From: Metellina segmentata
Taxonomy: Eukaryota; Arthropoda; Arachnida; Araneae; Tetragnathidae
Assembly (NCBI GenBank): GCA_947359465.1
Contig: OX375874.1
Location: forward strand, 99,141,441-99,205,440
Length of the DNA: 64,000 bases
Reading direction: 5' to 3'
Positions 20,996 to 33,300 of the stretch are shown here, one piece after another. The position numbers were made by a program, and so were the translations under genes. The notes beneath the pieces are model-generated. The model was not told where the DNA came from, did no database searches, and saw only the letters and a program-made list of their open reading frames with translations. Within the stretch, counting starts at the first letter, position 1; each line of letters starts with the position of its first letter.

Positions 20996-22334
20996 CAATA
21001 TCTTATTATGATTATACTAAGATTGTCATTAGTCTGCAACAGAATAAATCAAGTTAGAGATACACTGGAATTGTTTCAAAGATTAAATATTAATAAAATA
21101 TTATTAGTCTAAATTTGTTATGAAATCGTAGTATACTTCCATTTCACAAATAAGATTTATTTTCGGGCAGAAAATGTTTATGGAAAGGAAGATATTTATG
21201 TCTTACAACAGTATGTAATGTCACAATTTTACTTACTGCTCCAGCGATAAGAGTGTTCGTAAATATTTCATTGAAATCCAAATCTACACGTTCATCTTAT
21301 GTACTGGGTTACTCTGTTAAACGTTCACTAAAGGTTAATAATATTACGTTTAGAAATATTACTTAGGCCTTCATATATCTATACTTTTGTAGTTTATTAT
21401 ATCTATCTAATACATGAAAACATATATTTAGTATTCGCCACTCTTCTGATATAAGTAAGGATTATTGATTATTCGAAATAACGAATGGTCATGAATTAAG
21501 CAAGCAGATTGAAATATTAAAACTTAACCAACATTTGCCCTATTCAGTGAAATATGTACTCAATTTACGTTTCTGAGGTAATTTTGTGGTACCTTGAAAT
21601 TTATGTGTCGAAAACTTTTCCTTTCAATATATTCTGTTTATAATCGCTTTCATCTATCCATGCAGCTCCTAAACGTAGACTCGTTATTAATCCAACACCA
21701 ATAAATTAATGACTAAAAGCCGTGTGGTACCAACCTTCTAAATTAGATAATTTTCAGAGCCTTTATTGCCTGTTCGTCAAGAGCACGCATTTTCCTTTTT
21801 CTTGAAGAGTTCTGTTGAGACTTTAAACTTGACTTCAAATTCATTAAATCTAAGTAAAATGTCGCCCTGGCTCCATACTTGCAATATTGTATGTTTTGCC
21901 CTTTCACTAAAAACGTTCTCTTTTTTAAAGCATAATTTCACTTACATGACAGCTTTTCCTTGAAATGTAACGTAGGAGGTCTAATTAGATAATATTTTAT
22001 GTCTTACTTTCATTACCCAAAAACGTTTCAGTCCAGACACTCGTAAGTTCTCTGCAACAAGGATACTTTCTGTACAAGTATCCTTTTATTCTGCACTAGA
22101 AAAATTACCCGACCTTCTCTTTGAATTGGTTAACTAGATTAACGAAATGATCATAATATATAATCACTGTTGTCTGTCGTAGTATAAAATAATATTTTAA
22201 CATCTTTCTACGTTTTTAATTAACTCTACAACTTACTTTGCACACAAATGCTACACGTTCACATCAATCGATGCAATAAATCTTACATATATCGCACCTT
22301 TGCTGTATGACAAAGCAGTAAAATGACGAAAGCT
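20996..22334. other. unassigned AT-rich sequence
   Basis: About 1.3 kb with no supported gene, TIR or repeat. The frame at 21766-21963 has no recognisable motif. Confidence 0.5.
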
Positions 22335-22475
22335 AACACTAAGGTTCACAACAAGCTATTGGGGACGGTACAAACTCGAAGGGAAAGAATCAAGGACAAA
22401 ATCACATAATTTTGCATCACGATCAGGTGACGAGGTCACACCTGAGTTGGTACCCCACTCTCCTAATGCTTCTAT
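22335..22475 (-). mobile_element. tRNA-derived SINE, 3' part
   Basis: On the minus strand it has the body (TACCAACTCAGGTGTGACCT, then GTCACCTGATCGTGATGCAA) and the 3' end with TAGCTTGTTGTGAACC-like decay. It is 5'-truncated and lies just upstream of an oppositely oriented SINE. Confidence 0.7.
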
Positions 22476-22532
22476 ATTTTTGTAGTTACCACACCAGTCC
22501 GGACTTAGGGACTTCGACCCTTTGTACACAAG

Positions 22533-22823
22533 GCCACGGTAGCCCAGTTGTAAAAATAGTGGATTAGCAAGAGGAGGGTTTCGAGTTCGAAACTCAAACC
22601 AAAAGACCGTCGTGTATAAAAGAGACTGGTATAAAGTATTCTGTCGTAGTGTAAACTGTCCTCACGTAGGCATGGGGTGGAAGATTTAAAAATGGAGTGA
22701 CAGATCAGATACAACCAAGTCATCAGACAGCGGTTTAAAAGTACGAGGTGTTCTCAGATATTTCACTTCGGGAATGATCACCGTACTGTCAACAATAGCC
22801 CGCTGTATTCCTCCGGTGCGATG
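22533..22823 (+). mobile_element. tRNA-derived SINE, nearly full length, split by the LINE
   Basis: The head contains box A-like GGTAGCCCAGTTGTA and box B-like GAGTTCGAAACTC. The body includes AAAGACCGTCGTGTATAAAA and the 3' end ATAGCCCGCTGTATTCCTCC followed by GGTGCGATG. The LINE at 22824-26885 interrupts the SINE here, and its last bases (GTTAAACCAACTACCTACG) resume at 26898. Confidence 0.85.
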
Positions 22824-25800
22824 CTGTTGTTGTTGCCAATCCCCAAAGTCCGGAGGGGCTAGACTAGGTCCATGAATCCAAACACCCTGAGGAAGTCCAG
22901 GACCAGCAATGGACTTCCAAGGAGATCTTGATGGTTAAGTCTCTGGCACTCCAGGATGTGGGAAGGAGAAGCCTGCTCAAAGGAGCACTTGGTGCATGTG
23001 TCGAAAGTTCTCAAGCCATCTGAGAAGGTCATAGTTCTGAGGTGTCCACTTAGGAATCGGGTAATTGCAGTTTGTCCCTGCCTGTCACAATTAAGTGCCA
23101 AAGAGCCGCCGGGTCGATGGCCCCGATACCATTGATGCACTGGGGGAGTGGACCATATTGTTTTTCCCCTCAACTTAGCCTGCGAATAAATCTCAGTGTA
23201 GGTAAGAGGCTCAAGTGGAACCAATACTTCACTAGCTCCCGCCTTGGCCAATTCATCTGCCATTTCATTCCCATCAAGTTCGACATGAGAGGGGATCCAC
23301 TGTATGTGGATCTGATTATCTATAGACAGTTGTCTTAGCTTATTGAGGACAGATACTCCCACCTTGTCTCTAACACCAGACCAATTAGCCAAGTGCTGGA
23401 CAGAACTCCTGCTATCTGTTAGAATCCAGATTTCTTTTCCTGCAATGACAGTCGCAATATAGTCAAGGCTTTCGTTTATAGCAATAAGCTCGCTACGGAA
23501 TACAGAGCAGCCATCGGGATTCCTTCTCTGAATCTTTGTGTAGTTACCATCTGAAATTATATAGATTCCACTGCCAGCTCCACCCCTCTCGTTTTTACTG
23601 CCGTCAGTGTACACCTCAGTAGCGTCAGCCGGGATGTTGTTGATTATTTCAAGTGCTAGTTGCTTTAGATAAATAGGAAGGTCATGCTGCCTGTTCACTT
23701 GTACAAGAAGGTCTGTGTGGAAATATACATTAGGAAGACCGTCAGAAGGATCTACGCTTTGAACCAGATGATGTTGTTCCACGTCACCCTCAAACAGTTT
23801 AGCTTGAGTCGCCATGCTAAAAGGACTGTTTCTCTTAAGTCTTTGATCATTGCGCCAGTCTCTCAGATAGGCAGAGGTTCTATTTCCCTCTCCAAGACTA
23901 CATAGTTTGCCATAGTATTTCACCAAAGAAGCATTTCTTCTGAGGCTAAGAGGTTGCAGGTCAGCCTCGAAAAGCACTACGTCATTGGGGCAAGAGTTAC
24001 GAAGTCCAGTGACAATTCGGGCTGCGCTAAGTTGGACTCTCTCTAGTTTCTGTAAATTGGTGTTAGATGCGCAACAGTAGACTGGATATCCATACTCCAA
24101 GATGGGTCTAATAAGAGAGATGTATGTATATCTTAGAGTAGCAGCATCAGCTCCCCAGTCACGTCCTGAAATGTACTTTAAAATTTTTTGTCGTTTCCTG
24201 CTTTTTAGCACCAAATGGTCAATGTGTTTATTGCACGTTATCTCTGGATCCAAAACAAATCCCAAGTATTTTGGGTGTTTGTCCACTGTTAGAGTCTTTT
24301 GGTCCAAAATAACACCAGGTTGATAGTTATATAACTTCATATTGGTCGTAAAGAAACTTACCGTAGACTTTGTTGGGTTAAAACTCAATTTGTGGTTTTT
24401 AGCGAATTTCGATAAGTCATCAAGGGTAAAATTTAAGCTGTCCTCCAATGTCTTTAAATCGTTGCCAGAGTCCCAAAGGACAACATCGTCTGCAAAAAGA
24501 CCCACTTCACACCTTTTGGTGATAACCTTCTCGATTCCTGACAGAAAGAGCATAAAAAGGGTTGGACTTAGAACTGAACCCTGAGGAACCCCTTGATATA
24601 GTTTGAAGCATCTTGACAAGGAGTTATTAAAACTCACCTTTATGAGTCGGTTTCTTAAAAAGTCATATATCCAAGGCAAGACTTTACCACCAATTCCAAA
24701 AGTCTCAGAAAGCTTGACGATAAGCCGCTGTGTCCAGACTCTGTCGAAGGCCTTAGAAAGATCAAGGAAGGCTGCCATAGTGTGATTTGTGGGCTTCTTG
24801 TTGTGGGCGTCTCTAATCCTCTGACAAAAATAGAGTACCTGGTCTGTTGTACTGTGTCCTTCTCTAAAGCCAAATTGTTCCCTTGGAAGAAGGCCGTGAG
24901 AGTTCAAGTGAAAATTTAGCCGCTTTAAAATCATTTTTTCCATAATCTTACAAGCTATACAGGTCAAAGCAATCGGTCTATAGCTTTCAGGAGAGCTAGC
25001 TTCTTTAGAAGGTTTTCTGATAGGAACAACAGTAGCTCTTCTTCAATCTCGAGGTAGCTTCCCTAAATTCCAGGAATCATTAATAATGTTCAAAAATCTT
25101 AATATTCCAGGTTGTCCCAAATTACTAATCATTTGCCCATGAATACCATCAGGACCAGGGGATTTATTAAGGTTAGTTTCACCGATCGCAGTTGAAAGCT
25201 CTTGCAAGCTAAAAGCTTTGGAAAATAATGTAATTCCATCCGGTGGGCTGCTGCGACAACCATGTACAATATCACTAGCTCTACGCTTTATGTGTCTGTC
25301 TTCCCTAGTAAAATCCAGCCTGCTGATACTCTGATAATGTAGTCCAAGCAGGTTAGCGGCTTTTATGTCATTCTGGGCGATTTTCCCATCATTACTCTGA
25401 ATTGTATTACATTTTGCCATCTGTGGTTGTTCTTCACCAATACTCCTCACCAGCCTCCATAGTTCACCATTAGAGGATCTTGGGTCGAGACTGGAACATA
25501 AATCATTCCATTTATTCCGTTTAATTTGGGCGTACATAATTTTTATTTCAGCATTTACTTTATTTAGTTTTTGCCGAAACTGATTGGAATTTGTAGCATT
25601 CAATTCAGCATCAAGAGTTTTTCTTTCCTCTAACAGGGGCTGAAGCACTGGTGATTTACAAGTCGAAAAGGGCCCCTTTTTCTTCATTTTACCTCTAGAA
25701 ATAGTTTTCCCTGCTGCCTTAAGGATAATCTTTTTAAAATTAAGCCAATTTGTTTCTACAATATCAGTGAGAAGTCCCTTATCAAGTTCTTTGTCAACAA

Positions 25801-26885
25801 GAGTAGTAAATGACTTCCAATTTGCCCGCCTGAAATTCCATCGTTTTTTATTACTGTGGGTCACAGATTGTCTCTTTTTGAATTCGATAAGAACGGGGAG
25901 GTGATCACTTCCTATGTTGTTTAAAACTGACCAGTTACAGCTAGGATAAATATCGGGGCTAACAAAGGAGACATCAAGGGCCTCTCTAGTGTTATAACTG
26001 AATGAAGAATGAGTTGGAGTGCCATCATTAAGCATTAGAAGTCCTTTGTCATCAATCAAGTTGAGAAGATCGCTGCCTTTCGTATTGTCATTGGAACATC
26101 CCCATACAGCATGTTTAGCGTTGAGATCACCAATGCAAATGGTACTTCCATTAAGTAAGTTTTGAAAGTTGTTAGGTAAACAAGTGGCGTCAGGAGGATG
26201 GTACATGTTAAGAATATTGAGTGGTCTGCCTCTCCAGGTGATCCTAATTCCTTGAATCTCAAGGCTAGAGTTAGCTGTAAAGTCTCCACTAATATTAATA
26301 CTCTCGTAATCAACATATCTGATGAGGCAGACCAGACCTCCTCCATTCCTATGCTGCCGATCTGTCCGTAAAATACTGTACCCTTTGATCTTAAGAGAGG
26401 TACTGTTTGTTAACTTTGTTTCCTGTAGAGCAATGATCTGAACCCCAAGGCTATGAGCCAACTCTAAAACTTGGTCCAATTTTACTCTAGATGCATTTGT
26501 AGCAATTCCATTAATATTCAACTGCAAGATCTTTAACGATTTGGGAGACTGTAACGCATTTTTCGAGCAAGGCCCTCTGCCTAAACCATGCCCGCGGTCC
26601 TTTTTATCCTGCGCGACGACCGGGGCAGCATGTAATCTCTGGTAATAAGTCTTCATGGATGGGGAAATGTGCAGCCTCTGTTGGTCGCAGACCTGAGCAC
26701 CTAATAACAAGTATTTGGTAGAGGACTGACTTGGCTCCGTTTGCCCCATGTTGGAGTGGCCATCACGCCTTGGGTGGCCCTACCATCGTACATCACCCAC
26801 TCCGCCCAGGAACACCCCCTCGCCGGCAACTAGAGAGCGAGGCTACTAGTGCACACTATGAGGAGCCTGTGGGACTTTGAGGGGT
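22824..26885 (-). mobile_element. non-LTR retrotransposon (LINE), I/Loa-like, with 12-bp target duplication
   Basis: The insert of 4,062 bp is bounded by identical TCCGGTGCGATG at 22812-22823 and 26886-26897. The 3' end has a CAACAACAACAG tail. The 5' leader before ORF2 is only about 136 bp, so no ORF1 (gag-like) is present. Either the copy is 5'-truncated or the family has one ORF. It inserted into the 3' end of a SINE. Confidence 0.93.
22859..26749 (-). pseudogene. LINE ORF2: APE endonuclease - reverse transcriptase - RNase H, one in-frame UGA
   Basis: Starting at ATG 26747-26749, the frame runs 1,296 codons to 22859 with a single in-frame TGA at 25043-25045, where relatives would have Trp (TGG). 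Domain order: endonuclease (LQLNINGI, QETKL, GDLNAKHAVWG, GSDHLPV), reverse transcriptase (FGFREGHSTTDQ, AAFLDLSKAFDRVW, GVPQGSVLSPTLF, catalytic LFADDVVLW), then RNase H (VYTDGSKNERGGAG, FRSELIAI, LTDSRSSV, IPSHVELDGNEMADELA), with all four acidic positions kept. A C-terminal CX2CX8HX3C knuckle (CTKC ... H ... C) is also present. The RNase H domain places it with I/Loa/R1-type LINEs. An upstream in-frame TAG confirms the start region. It would perform target-primed reverse transcription; as written it is truncated at codon 569. Confidence 0.93.
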
Positions 26886-26912
26886 TCCGGTGCGATGTTA
26901 AACCAACTACCT
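26886..26912 (+). mobile_element. 3' end of the LINE-interrupted SINE
   Basis: It begins with the second copy of the 12-bp target duplication and finishes with the SINE tail (GTTAAACCAACTACCTACG). It is the continuation of 22533-22823. Confidence 0.8.
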
Positions 26913-27004
26913 ACGTGCTCACTGTACTTTTTGTGACAAACACTACCTTATAATAAAGGACCGGACAGCAAAGATGTGATGGTATAAGGGAAATAATACA
27001 CGTT

Positions 27005-27560
27005 TTAATAGGGGAATGGTCCGCCTCGTACTGCAATTACACTAGCAACCCTTCTGGGCATACTTTCAACAAGATTTTGTTACAAAGCTATGGGTATTTG
27101 TGTCCATTCCTGCAGCAAGAATGTCGCCAGCTCAGCTGTAGATTTCGGTTGTGGTTCCGTGGTCCGTAATCGTCGCTCTAATTCGTCCCTCAAATTTTAT
27201 ATGGGGTTTAGGTCGGGACTCTGAGCAGGCCAGGGAAGACGTTTTACATACCTCGATACTACTGCTTAACAGAGGCTGCGACATGACAAGGAGCGTTGTC
27301 TTCATGGAAGTAACATTCGTCCATTCCATAAAATTGCCAGAGCGTAGTAAGAACCTGATTATCCAAAATATCCATGCAGGGGTCGGCGTTCAATTTACCA
27401 GGAAAAATATGCTAAAGTCCCAGGCAATAACACGAAAACCACCCCCAAACAAGTAGTCAGATTTTATGCAAATCCGCTGACGTCCGGTCCATTATTGCAG
27501 GGTAGTTCAGACCTTCAGTTGCGGCTAAGATGCAATTATAATTCCACAGGTTTCCTGTGT
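27005..27560 (-). pseudogene. Tc1-like transposase pseudogene, C-terminal half (element E)
   Basis: On the minus strand a GGGSVIVWG-like segment near 27450 is followed by MEWTNVTS, then HEDNAPCHVAAS with the second catalytic Asp around 27290. A frame disturbed by stops and shifts still shows WPAQSPDLNPI-like and LRTTEPQPKSTAELATFLLQ sequence. The end reads VRGGPFPY with a stop at 27005-27007. The N-terminal DNA-binding region and first catalytic Asp are not visible, and I see no terminal repeats. It is therefore a 5'-lost relic of a Tc1 different in sequence from A-D. Confidence 0.8.
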
Positions 27561-27804
27561 TAGTCCTCTTTATGCCTTAGCTAAAAGGTTCATAGTACAT
27601 AATATGATTGAATACACTGATGTTGATTCCTATTTGGTGAAAACCCCATGTCTAGAAGTACTGTAACACAACTGTACCACAGCACAGTTCACACTGTAAC
27701 AAAAGCACGATTTTCTTATTGGAAATCGCCAGGGTATTTTGGACATTGAACTTCAAAATGAAATAGATAGAGCACACAGGTAGAGTAGTTGTCGTAAGAA
27801 GGGT
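27561..27804. other. unassigned sequence
   Basis: No supported feature between the Tc1 relic and repeat R1. Confidence 0.4.
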
Positions 27805-27985
27805 GTCACGTGAACTTAAGAATCGATTTGGGCCGATGGGCTATCGAAGCGCAGACTGTTGCATTCGATCGCGCTGGATATAATCACTTTAACCAATCCA
27901 TAACTTTGTCCCACATAAGGATTCATCTTTGTTCCTTCAACCACGTGACAGGTATTCAAACCGAGTGATCGGGTACACAAAAAGC
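27805..27985. repeat. dispersed repeat R1, copy 2
   Basis: It shares ordered blocks with 7195-7385 in direct orientation: GGGCTATCGAAGC, TTTGTCCCACATAAGGATTC, CCACGTGACAG and TTCAAACC. No ends, coding potential or promoter boxes are evident. Confidence 0.6.
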
Positions 27986-28195
27986 TGCGAGTCTTAAATC
28001 TACTTATTTCATTAAAAGGTCGATGATTTTGGATGGTCAACGAACAATCGGCAATCCAATAGCAACCTGACATGTTTTTTAACCAAGGTGCAATTCATCT
28101 GCACTACGCTACAACTCGTGCAATTTTAAACTGCCCACGAGTAACATGTTTACTTCATATACGAGAAGTTGTTAAAAGGTAGGTATATACTTTAA

Positions 28196-28485
28196 TTGAC
28201 GTCGCACTGGATCAACACAACGGTCTATTGTCGACTTCCGGGATTCGACCCGAAGTGAAAGATTCGAGGACAACACTAATTTGAATCACAGTCAGATGAT
28301 AAGGTCACACCAGAGCTAGAACCCCACAATCCCAACTGCCACATCACGCCAACGTAAGGAAATCTGAGGGCACGACAGATTTAACACCCTTTGTACATCA
28401 CGGTCTTTTGTTGGATTCGAATTCGCAACCATCCGGTTGCTAATCCGTTGCTCTCCCAACCAGGCTACGATGGCTAATTCTTAAA
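28196..28485 (-). mobile_element. tRNA-derived SINE, full length
   Basis: On the minus strand the head has an excellent box A (TAGCCTGGTTGGGAGAGCAA) and box B (GAATTCGAATCC). The 3' body includes GGGTTCTAGCTCTGGTGTGA and the end block CCGTTGTGTTGATCC followed by AGTGCGACGTCAATTAAAG. This copy shows best that the family is tRNA-derived. Confidence 0.88.
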
Positions 28486-29091
28486 AGGAAGGAGATCGCC
28501 AATTCACTGAATTTCCCAACATTCAACGATGCATGCATCGTACCTTATTCGGAATTTTTTGGAAAATAAGACAATACGCTGGTTTGGTAATCCTTTTATA
28601 TTTATTTCCGTTTGATTCGTCCCTGGGGTATTTCTCTGTCTCAGTAAATATTTCCGCGTGCGTATGTCAGTATCCTTGACGACGGTGCAGCTTGGCCAAA
28701 TATGTCCCCTATTCCGTAGAACTGATCACAAGGGGAGTTTTCGATTCTCCAGGCATGTTTTCATTCGGCGTTCGACCAATGTTCACGCTAATGGTGCTAC
28801 AAAGGGTAAATTTTCAGAACGCATTAGAAATCAAGGGAAACGCTTCTGATCGAAATTTCAAACATAGTTGTATTCAACACTCTCTTTAGCAGTAGATGAG
28901 CCACTGGGAGATGTATCTTGACTCAAAAAGGGTTACTTTAAAGGTAAAAAATGCTTAACCGAATATGGAAAGTAGTTTCATTTTTCTAGTCATCAGCCTG
29001 AAAGTGTTTTAATCAGACATCGGTCATATAAGTATACGAAAGAATGTATAGCTTAGCTTCAGTTAAGCTTGCATTTTTAATATACTAGCCC
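28486..29091. other. unassigned sequence
   Basis: No gene or repeat that I can support. Two overlapping short frames at 28658-28889 lack motifs. Confidence 0.45.
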
Positions 29092-29190
29092 CTGCGTGGC
29101 CAGCACGGCGTTGCCTGTGACTGTTTTTTCGTGGAGTCCGGTGTGACCACTGCTCGCCAACCCCCGGAGATTGCTAAGAATTCGTAGCCT
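29092..29190 (-). mobile_element. Helitron-like 3' end (minus orientation)
   Basis: On the minus strand the block runs AGCAATCTCCGGGGGTTGGC ... and ends GGGGCTAG followed by T, the CTRR-T ending expected for Helitrons. A shared segment of about 24 bp (CCGGGGGTTGGCGAGC core) matches the Helitron-like end at 54570-54672. The 5' end is not identified. Confidence 0.5.
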
Positions 29191-29347
29191 ATTGGATAAC
29201 ATCCATCAAGGGAAACGCTAATTGTCAAATGCGGCCAAATTCAAATTGCAAAGAGATTCAATCAGCGTAACGTCAGAATTCGTTGCGAAAATATAAATAT
29301 TTAACTGCAAAAATTATTTATTAAAATAAAATAAAATATATAAGGTA

Positions 29348-30365
29348 CAGGGTTGGACAAAAATATGGAAAAACCTCGTGAAATGTATGCTTGAAAAGAA
29401 ATGCTTTTCTAATGAAATGTGTTTGGTGGAGCTGGTGTTTTTGCCTACTGACGATAACGATACAACGTCGTAAATACGCTACGCAGGTTAGTCGCTGTTG
29501 GGGCACTGTTCTTTGAAGTTGTAATCGCATCATGTCAGAGCTAACAGACTTCAAACGTAGGTAAATTGTTGGAGCTCGTCTAGTGGGTGCTTCCTTAACC
29601 AAGGTAACCGAAGTGTTGCAAGAAGTGTGTTGCAAGAAGTACTGTATCTGAGATGTTTTCGGCAAATTTGAAAAACGGAAAAACATCAGTCGTAAAATCA
29701 GAGCGTGGACGAAAATGTGTGTTGATATATCGCGACAGACTATTATTAAGGAATATTGAGATTATAACTAAGAAGACCACAGCTGCAAAAGTTACTGAAA
29801 TGACTATCGTGCTCACAAATCCTGTGAGTACCAAAACAATAAGAAGGGAGCTCCGTAAGCAGGGTATTTCTGGCCGAGTTGCAATTCAAAAGCCATTCAC
29901 AGAGATGCTATTGCCTGTAACTGGAAAAAGTGGTTTTTAAGTCATAAAGCCTGTACTATGGAGCAATGGAAGACTGTAATTTGTTCGGATCAGTCTTGTT
30001 TCACACTGCTTCTCACTTCTGGCCAAGATTACGTCTGGCAAACGCCATCTCAAGCCTATAATACAGACTGTAGCCAAGAGTGAAACATGGCGGGGGTTCT
30101 GTGGTAGTTTGGGCATCCATATCGTGGTTTTGTGTGCAAGGGCAAATTAAGGCCAAGGATTATGTGAACATTTTGGCCAATCAAGTCCATCCCGTGGTAC
30201 AAACTGAGTTCCCCAATGGAGATGGAGTCTTTCAAGACGACACAGCAGCCCCTGTTCACACAGCTCACATAGTCCAGGACCGGTTTTCTGAGCACGAGGA
30301 TGATTTGCCACATCTTCCCTGATCATCATAGTTACCAGACCTCAATATTATTGAATCTTTGTGGT
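29348..30365 (+). mobile_element. Tc1-like element F, right end missing
   Basis: The left terminus reads CAGGGTTGGACAAAAATATG at 29348 after TA, and resembles Tc1-family ends. The transposase relic runs to about 30365, where similarity stops directly after the third catalytic motif. The C-terminus and right TIR are absent. Confidence 0.75.
29534..30365 (+). pseudogene. Tc1-like transposase pseudogene (element F)
   Basis: ATG at 29534 opens MSELTDFKRR and then a stop, followed by IVGARLVGASLTKVTEVL, an N-terminal HTH. From about 29653 another frame carries SVVKSERGRKC and STKTIRRELRKQGISGRVAI, the second HTH. Further frames hold MEQWKTVICSDQSCF with the first Asp, VKHGGGSVVVWASISW, VFQDDTAAPVHTAH with the second Asp, and PDLNIIESLW with the Glu. 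It has several stops and at least three frameshifts, and DES has become DQS. The element is inactive and truncated downstream. Confidence 0.82.
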
Positions 30366-33300
30366 AAATCGAAATATGTATTAAAAAATATAAAAGTTAC
30401 AATATAAAAATTACTTATTTAAACAAAATTATATTTTTATATATCGATCGATTGTGAAATTTTACGCAGATTTCAAATCCGTTGAAACTACTCTGTCTTG
30501 AACGGTCTAGGAGATAGAAAAAAAACTATATAAATCCAGTTAAAGCTTTATTTATTTTTTATCGTTCACTGGAAAATCGTTCCTCCGCAAAATAAAACGG
30601 AAAAGCTTTTTTGAATCTTTGATTTTTTATGCTGTTCCCATTCTAAGAAAACAATAACAACTAAGTATGTCATTAAATTAATTTTTAAATGTTATAAATT
30701 GAATTTTAAATTTTGGGCTTCGTTCAAAAATTGCAAAAAATTCGGACTACCAGTGTGCCAAAACCCATTACTGTAAGTACCATAGATTCGTCAGAAACGT
30801 GCATATAACAACAAACAAGCAAACAAACAGACAAAAACTAGATATCATAGTTTTTGATTTCCTATAAAAATTAAATACATATTTTTTCAAATAAAGTTTT
30901 ACCAGACAATTGTGTTCCGTTTAGTATTAGACATAAGTCATATAAGTAGGTATATGAAAAGTGTATATAGAGTATAGGGTAAGTTACATAATACATCATA
31001 GTTTTTCATTTCCTATGAAAGTGAAATGCCTTTACAGAAGAAATACGTAGAGAAAATCCTTTATCTAAAATGCATACTTGTATTTCTATAAATATTAAAA
31101 ACACCATACATTTAGATTTATTCAGACCTTGCAATTGAAGTATTGTTTTACAAATACATCAACCCCCAATGTTAGAACCCCTAAATCTAGGATGTAGCAA
31201 AAAAGAAGAACATAAGTCATTCTAGTTGAGCAATCTCCTAGAAGAATCACGAATGCGTAAGTAATAGTGTAACAAGGGAACCCTACGTAAATAAATGGAA
31301 ACGTTCGTATTTGTTTTCAAAAAGTCAAAGAGTACCGGAAAAATAATGCCATTGTTTATTAGACCGAAAATATTGAATGCCGCCATGCAAACGTTACAAT
31401 AAATAGTATATATATATGTATAATATTCCCCATCCAGGATGATTCGAAATTCCACGGGTAAACTTTAAAGGGTAACAAAAATACACATTCTTTTGTCAAA
31501 GGTCTGTAAATCTTGCACGTAGGCACCAACATCCATCAAACATTGTCACAATTTTTTTTTATAAACAGTTCATGCAGCATCAGATTGAAACCAAACAAGA
31601 GCATTAAACACTCCCCCATATAAAAACGCATCATCTCTGAAGAACGTGTATACAAGGAAATGTGTAAAAATCTCTGATGTTGGAAATACTGTAATAATTG
31701 TCGGGTTTCAATGTCTCTCTCTTTGTAATTGAAGAGGTGCAATTATTGCTCAGTACGAAACTCACCATATTAATGATTGGCTCGTACCTAAGCTAAGTGA
31801 CACAGCTCGTTTGTTTGTGTCGGGATTTCTCGCAACCTCGCATGGAATGTCTCCCATTTCTGGAATGCTTGAACTTCTCGGCCATCCCATATCATGCCTG
31901 CTTACTTGAAAAGGTCTGATCCAACCTATCTAGTCGTACAAGTGTTCATGAATGTGTGACAATTCCGCACTCACTTATTGGGGTGACGTTCAATCTATTA
32001 TGAGCAGTTGATACGAAATCCTGAATCATTCCTCCGGTACACTCTCACTTGTTTGATCATGTACCCGCTTTGGTAATTTCTCGGTCAAGTTATTTGATTT
32101 ATTTTTCAAAGTAACTATGCGTTGATTGTAAACTTTTAATTTTATATTGAATTCATTTGTTATCTTTTGATAAATTCTAGTTTGGATATTTAAAGACTTA
32201 GTCATGGTTTACTTTTATTAACTTAAGTTTATATCAGCCTAATGTGATAGTTTATTTTAACTCACTGCGTGGACGCTCTAATTGATCTTAAATTCAATCA
32301 GATCTCAATTCTCAAATACTACAGACATATTCAGACATCACTCCCACTTTATCAGTGACCTTCTGAGACGTCTCACATTTTGCAGTGGTCGCAAAGATTC
32401 ACCCTGACAGACTTAAATGCCAGTCTGTCAAGGCCTCCCGAGTGCATATTCTCTAGTGCTTGGGGTTGTCCGGAGACTAACTGTTTTCAGAAAAACTTTT
32501 GGCGTATGACTGTGCAGGTGAATGGACTAGTGGATTTGGTCTCGCTGCAGCTAGACGTGGTAGTTAGCAACAACATGAGCAGTTCTTCTATTTTCATTGA
32601 CAACCTCATATGTTAGATCAGGGCTGCCATAGCCAAAACAGGGTTAGTCAGTTTTGGGGTTTTATGGCGAAAAGGCCATATTTGGCCATGCTTCACAATA
32701 ACATAACACGACACACAATATCAAGTAACAGACACACACGTAATTTAAAAAACACTTATAATATAGTAGATTTGGTAGCATAAATTCTTATAATTAGTTA
32801 CAAAGAAGTTTCTTGGATCCTAATTTAGAAGCAAACTTTCGTTGATCAGATCTATATAAATAAGAATTGAGTGTTTGTACATTGAATATTTTAGACCCAT
32901 TTTAAGTTTTCTATCTGTTTTGGACCTTCTGATGCGCCTCTTGCACGTTTGATATATGTCTGTCCGTAGGTATGTATATGCCCTATACACGTTTACACGG
33001 TTTAAAATATTTTCATGGAAATTTGCATACAGTGAGTTGGTGGCGAAAGTTTGTCCACCTTTCTGTTCCATGTTCGGTTTTTTGTTTGTGTAGGCATCAC
33101 ATGACTTTTATTCCAGATATTGGATTCGAATGTGTTTTATTTTATACATTAGCTATTTCTTTAGTGAATGCAATATTAAACATTTCTTTATTGTTATATT
33201 TAAATGAGTTTTATGCTAAAACACTTGATTAAGTATACTTAAATCAACCATAATTTGGTAGTGTTGGAAAAATTGGAATGCACATATTAAGTATTACGAA

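Noticed and set aside
32380..32616. 78-codon plus-strand frame in an otherwise empty region
   Set aside because: Composition is unremarkable and I recognise no family; there are no splice or repeat signs to support it.
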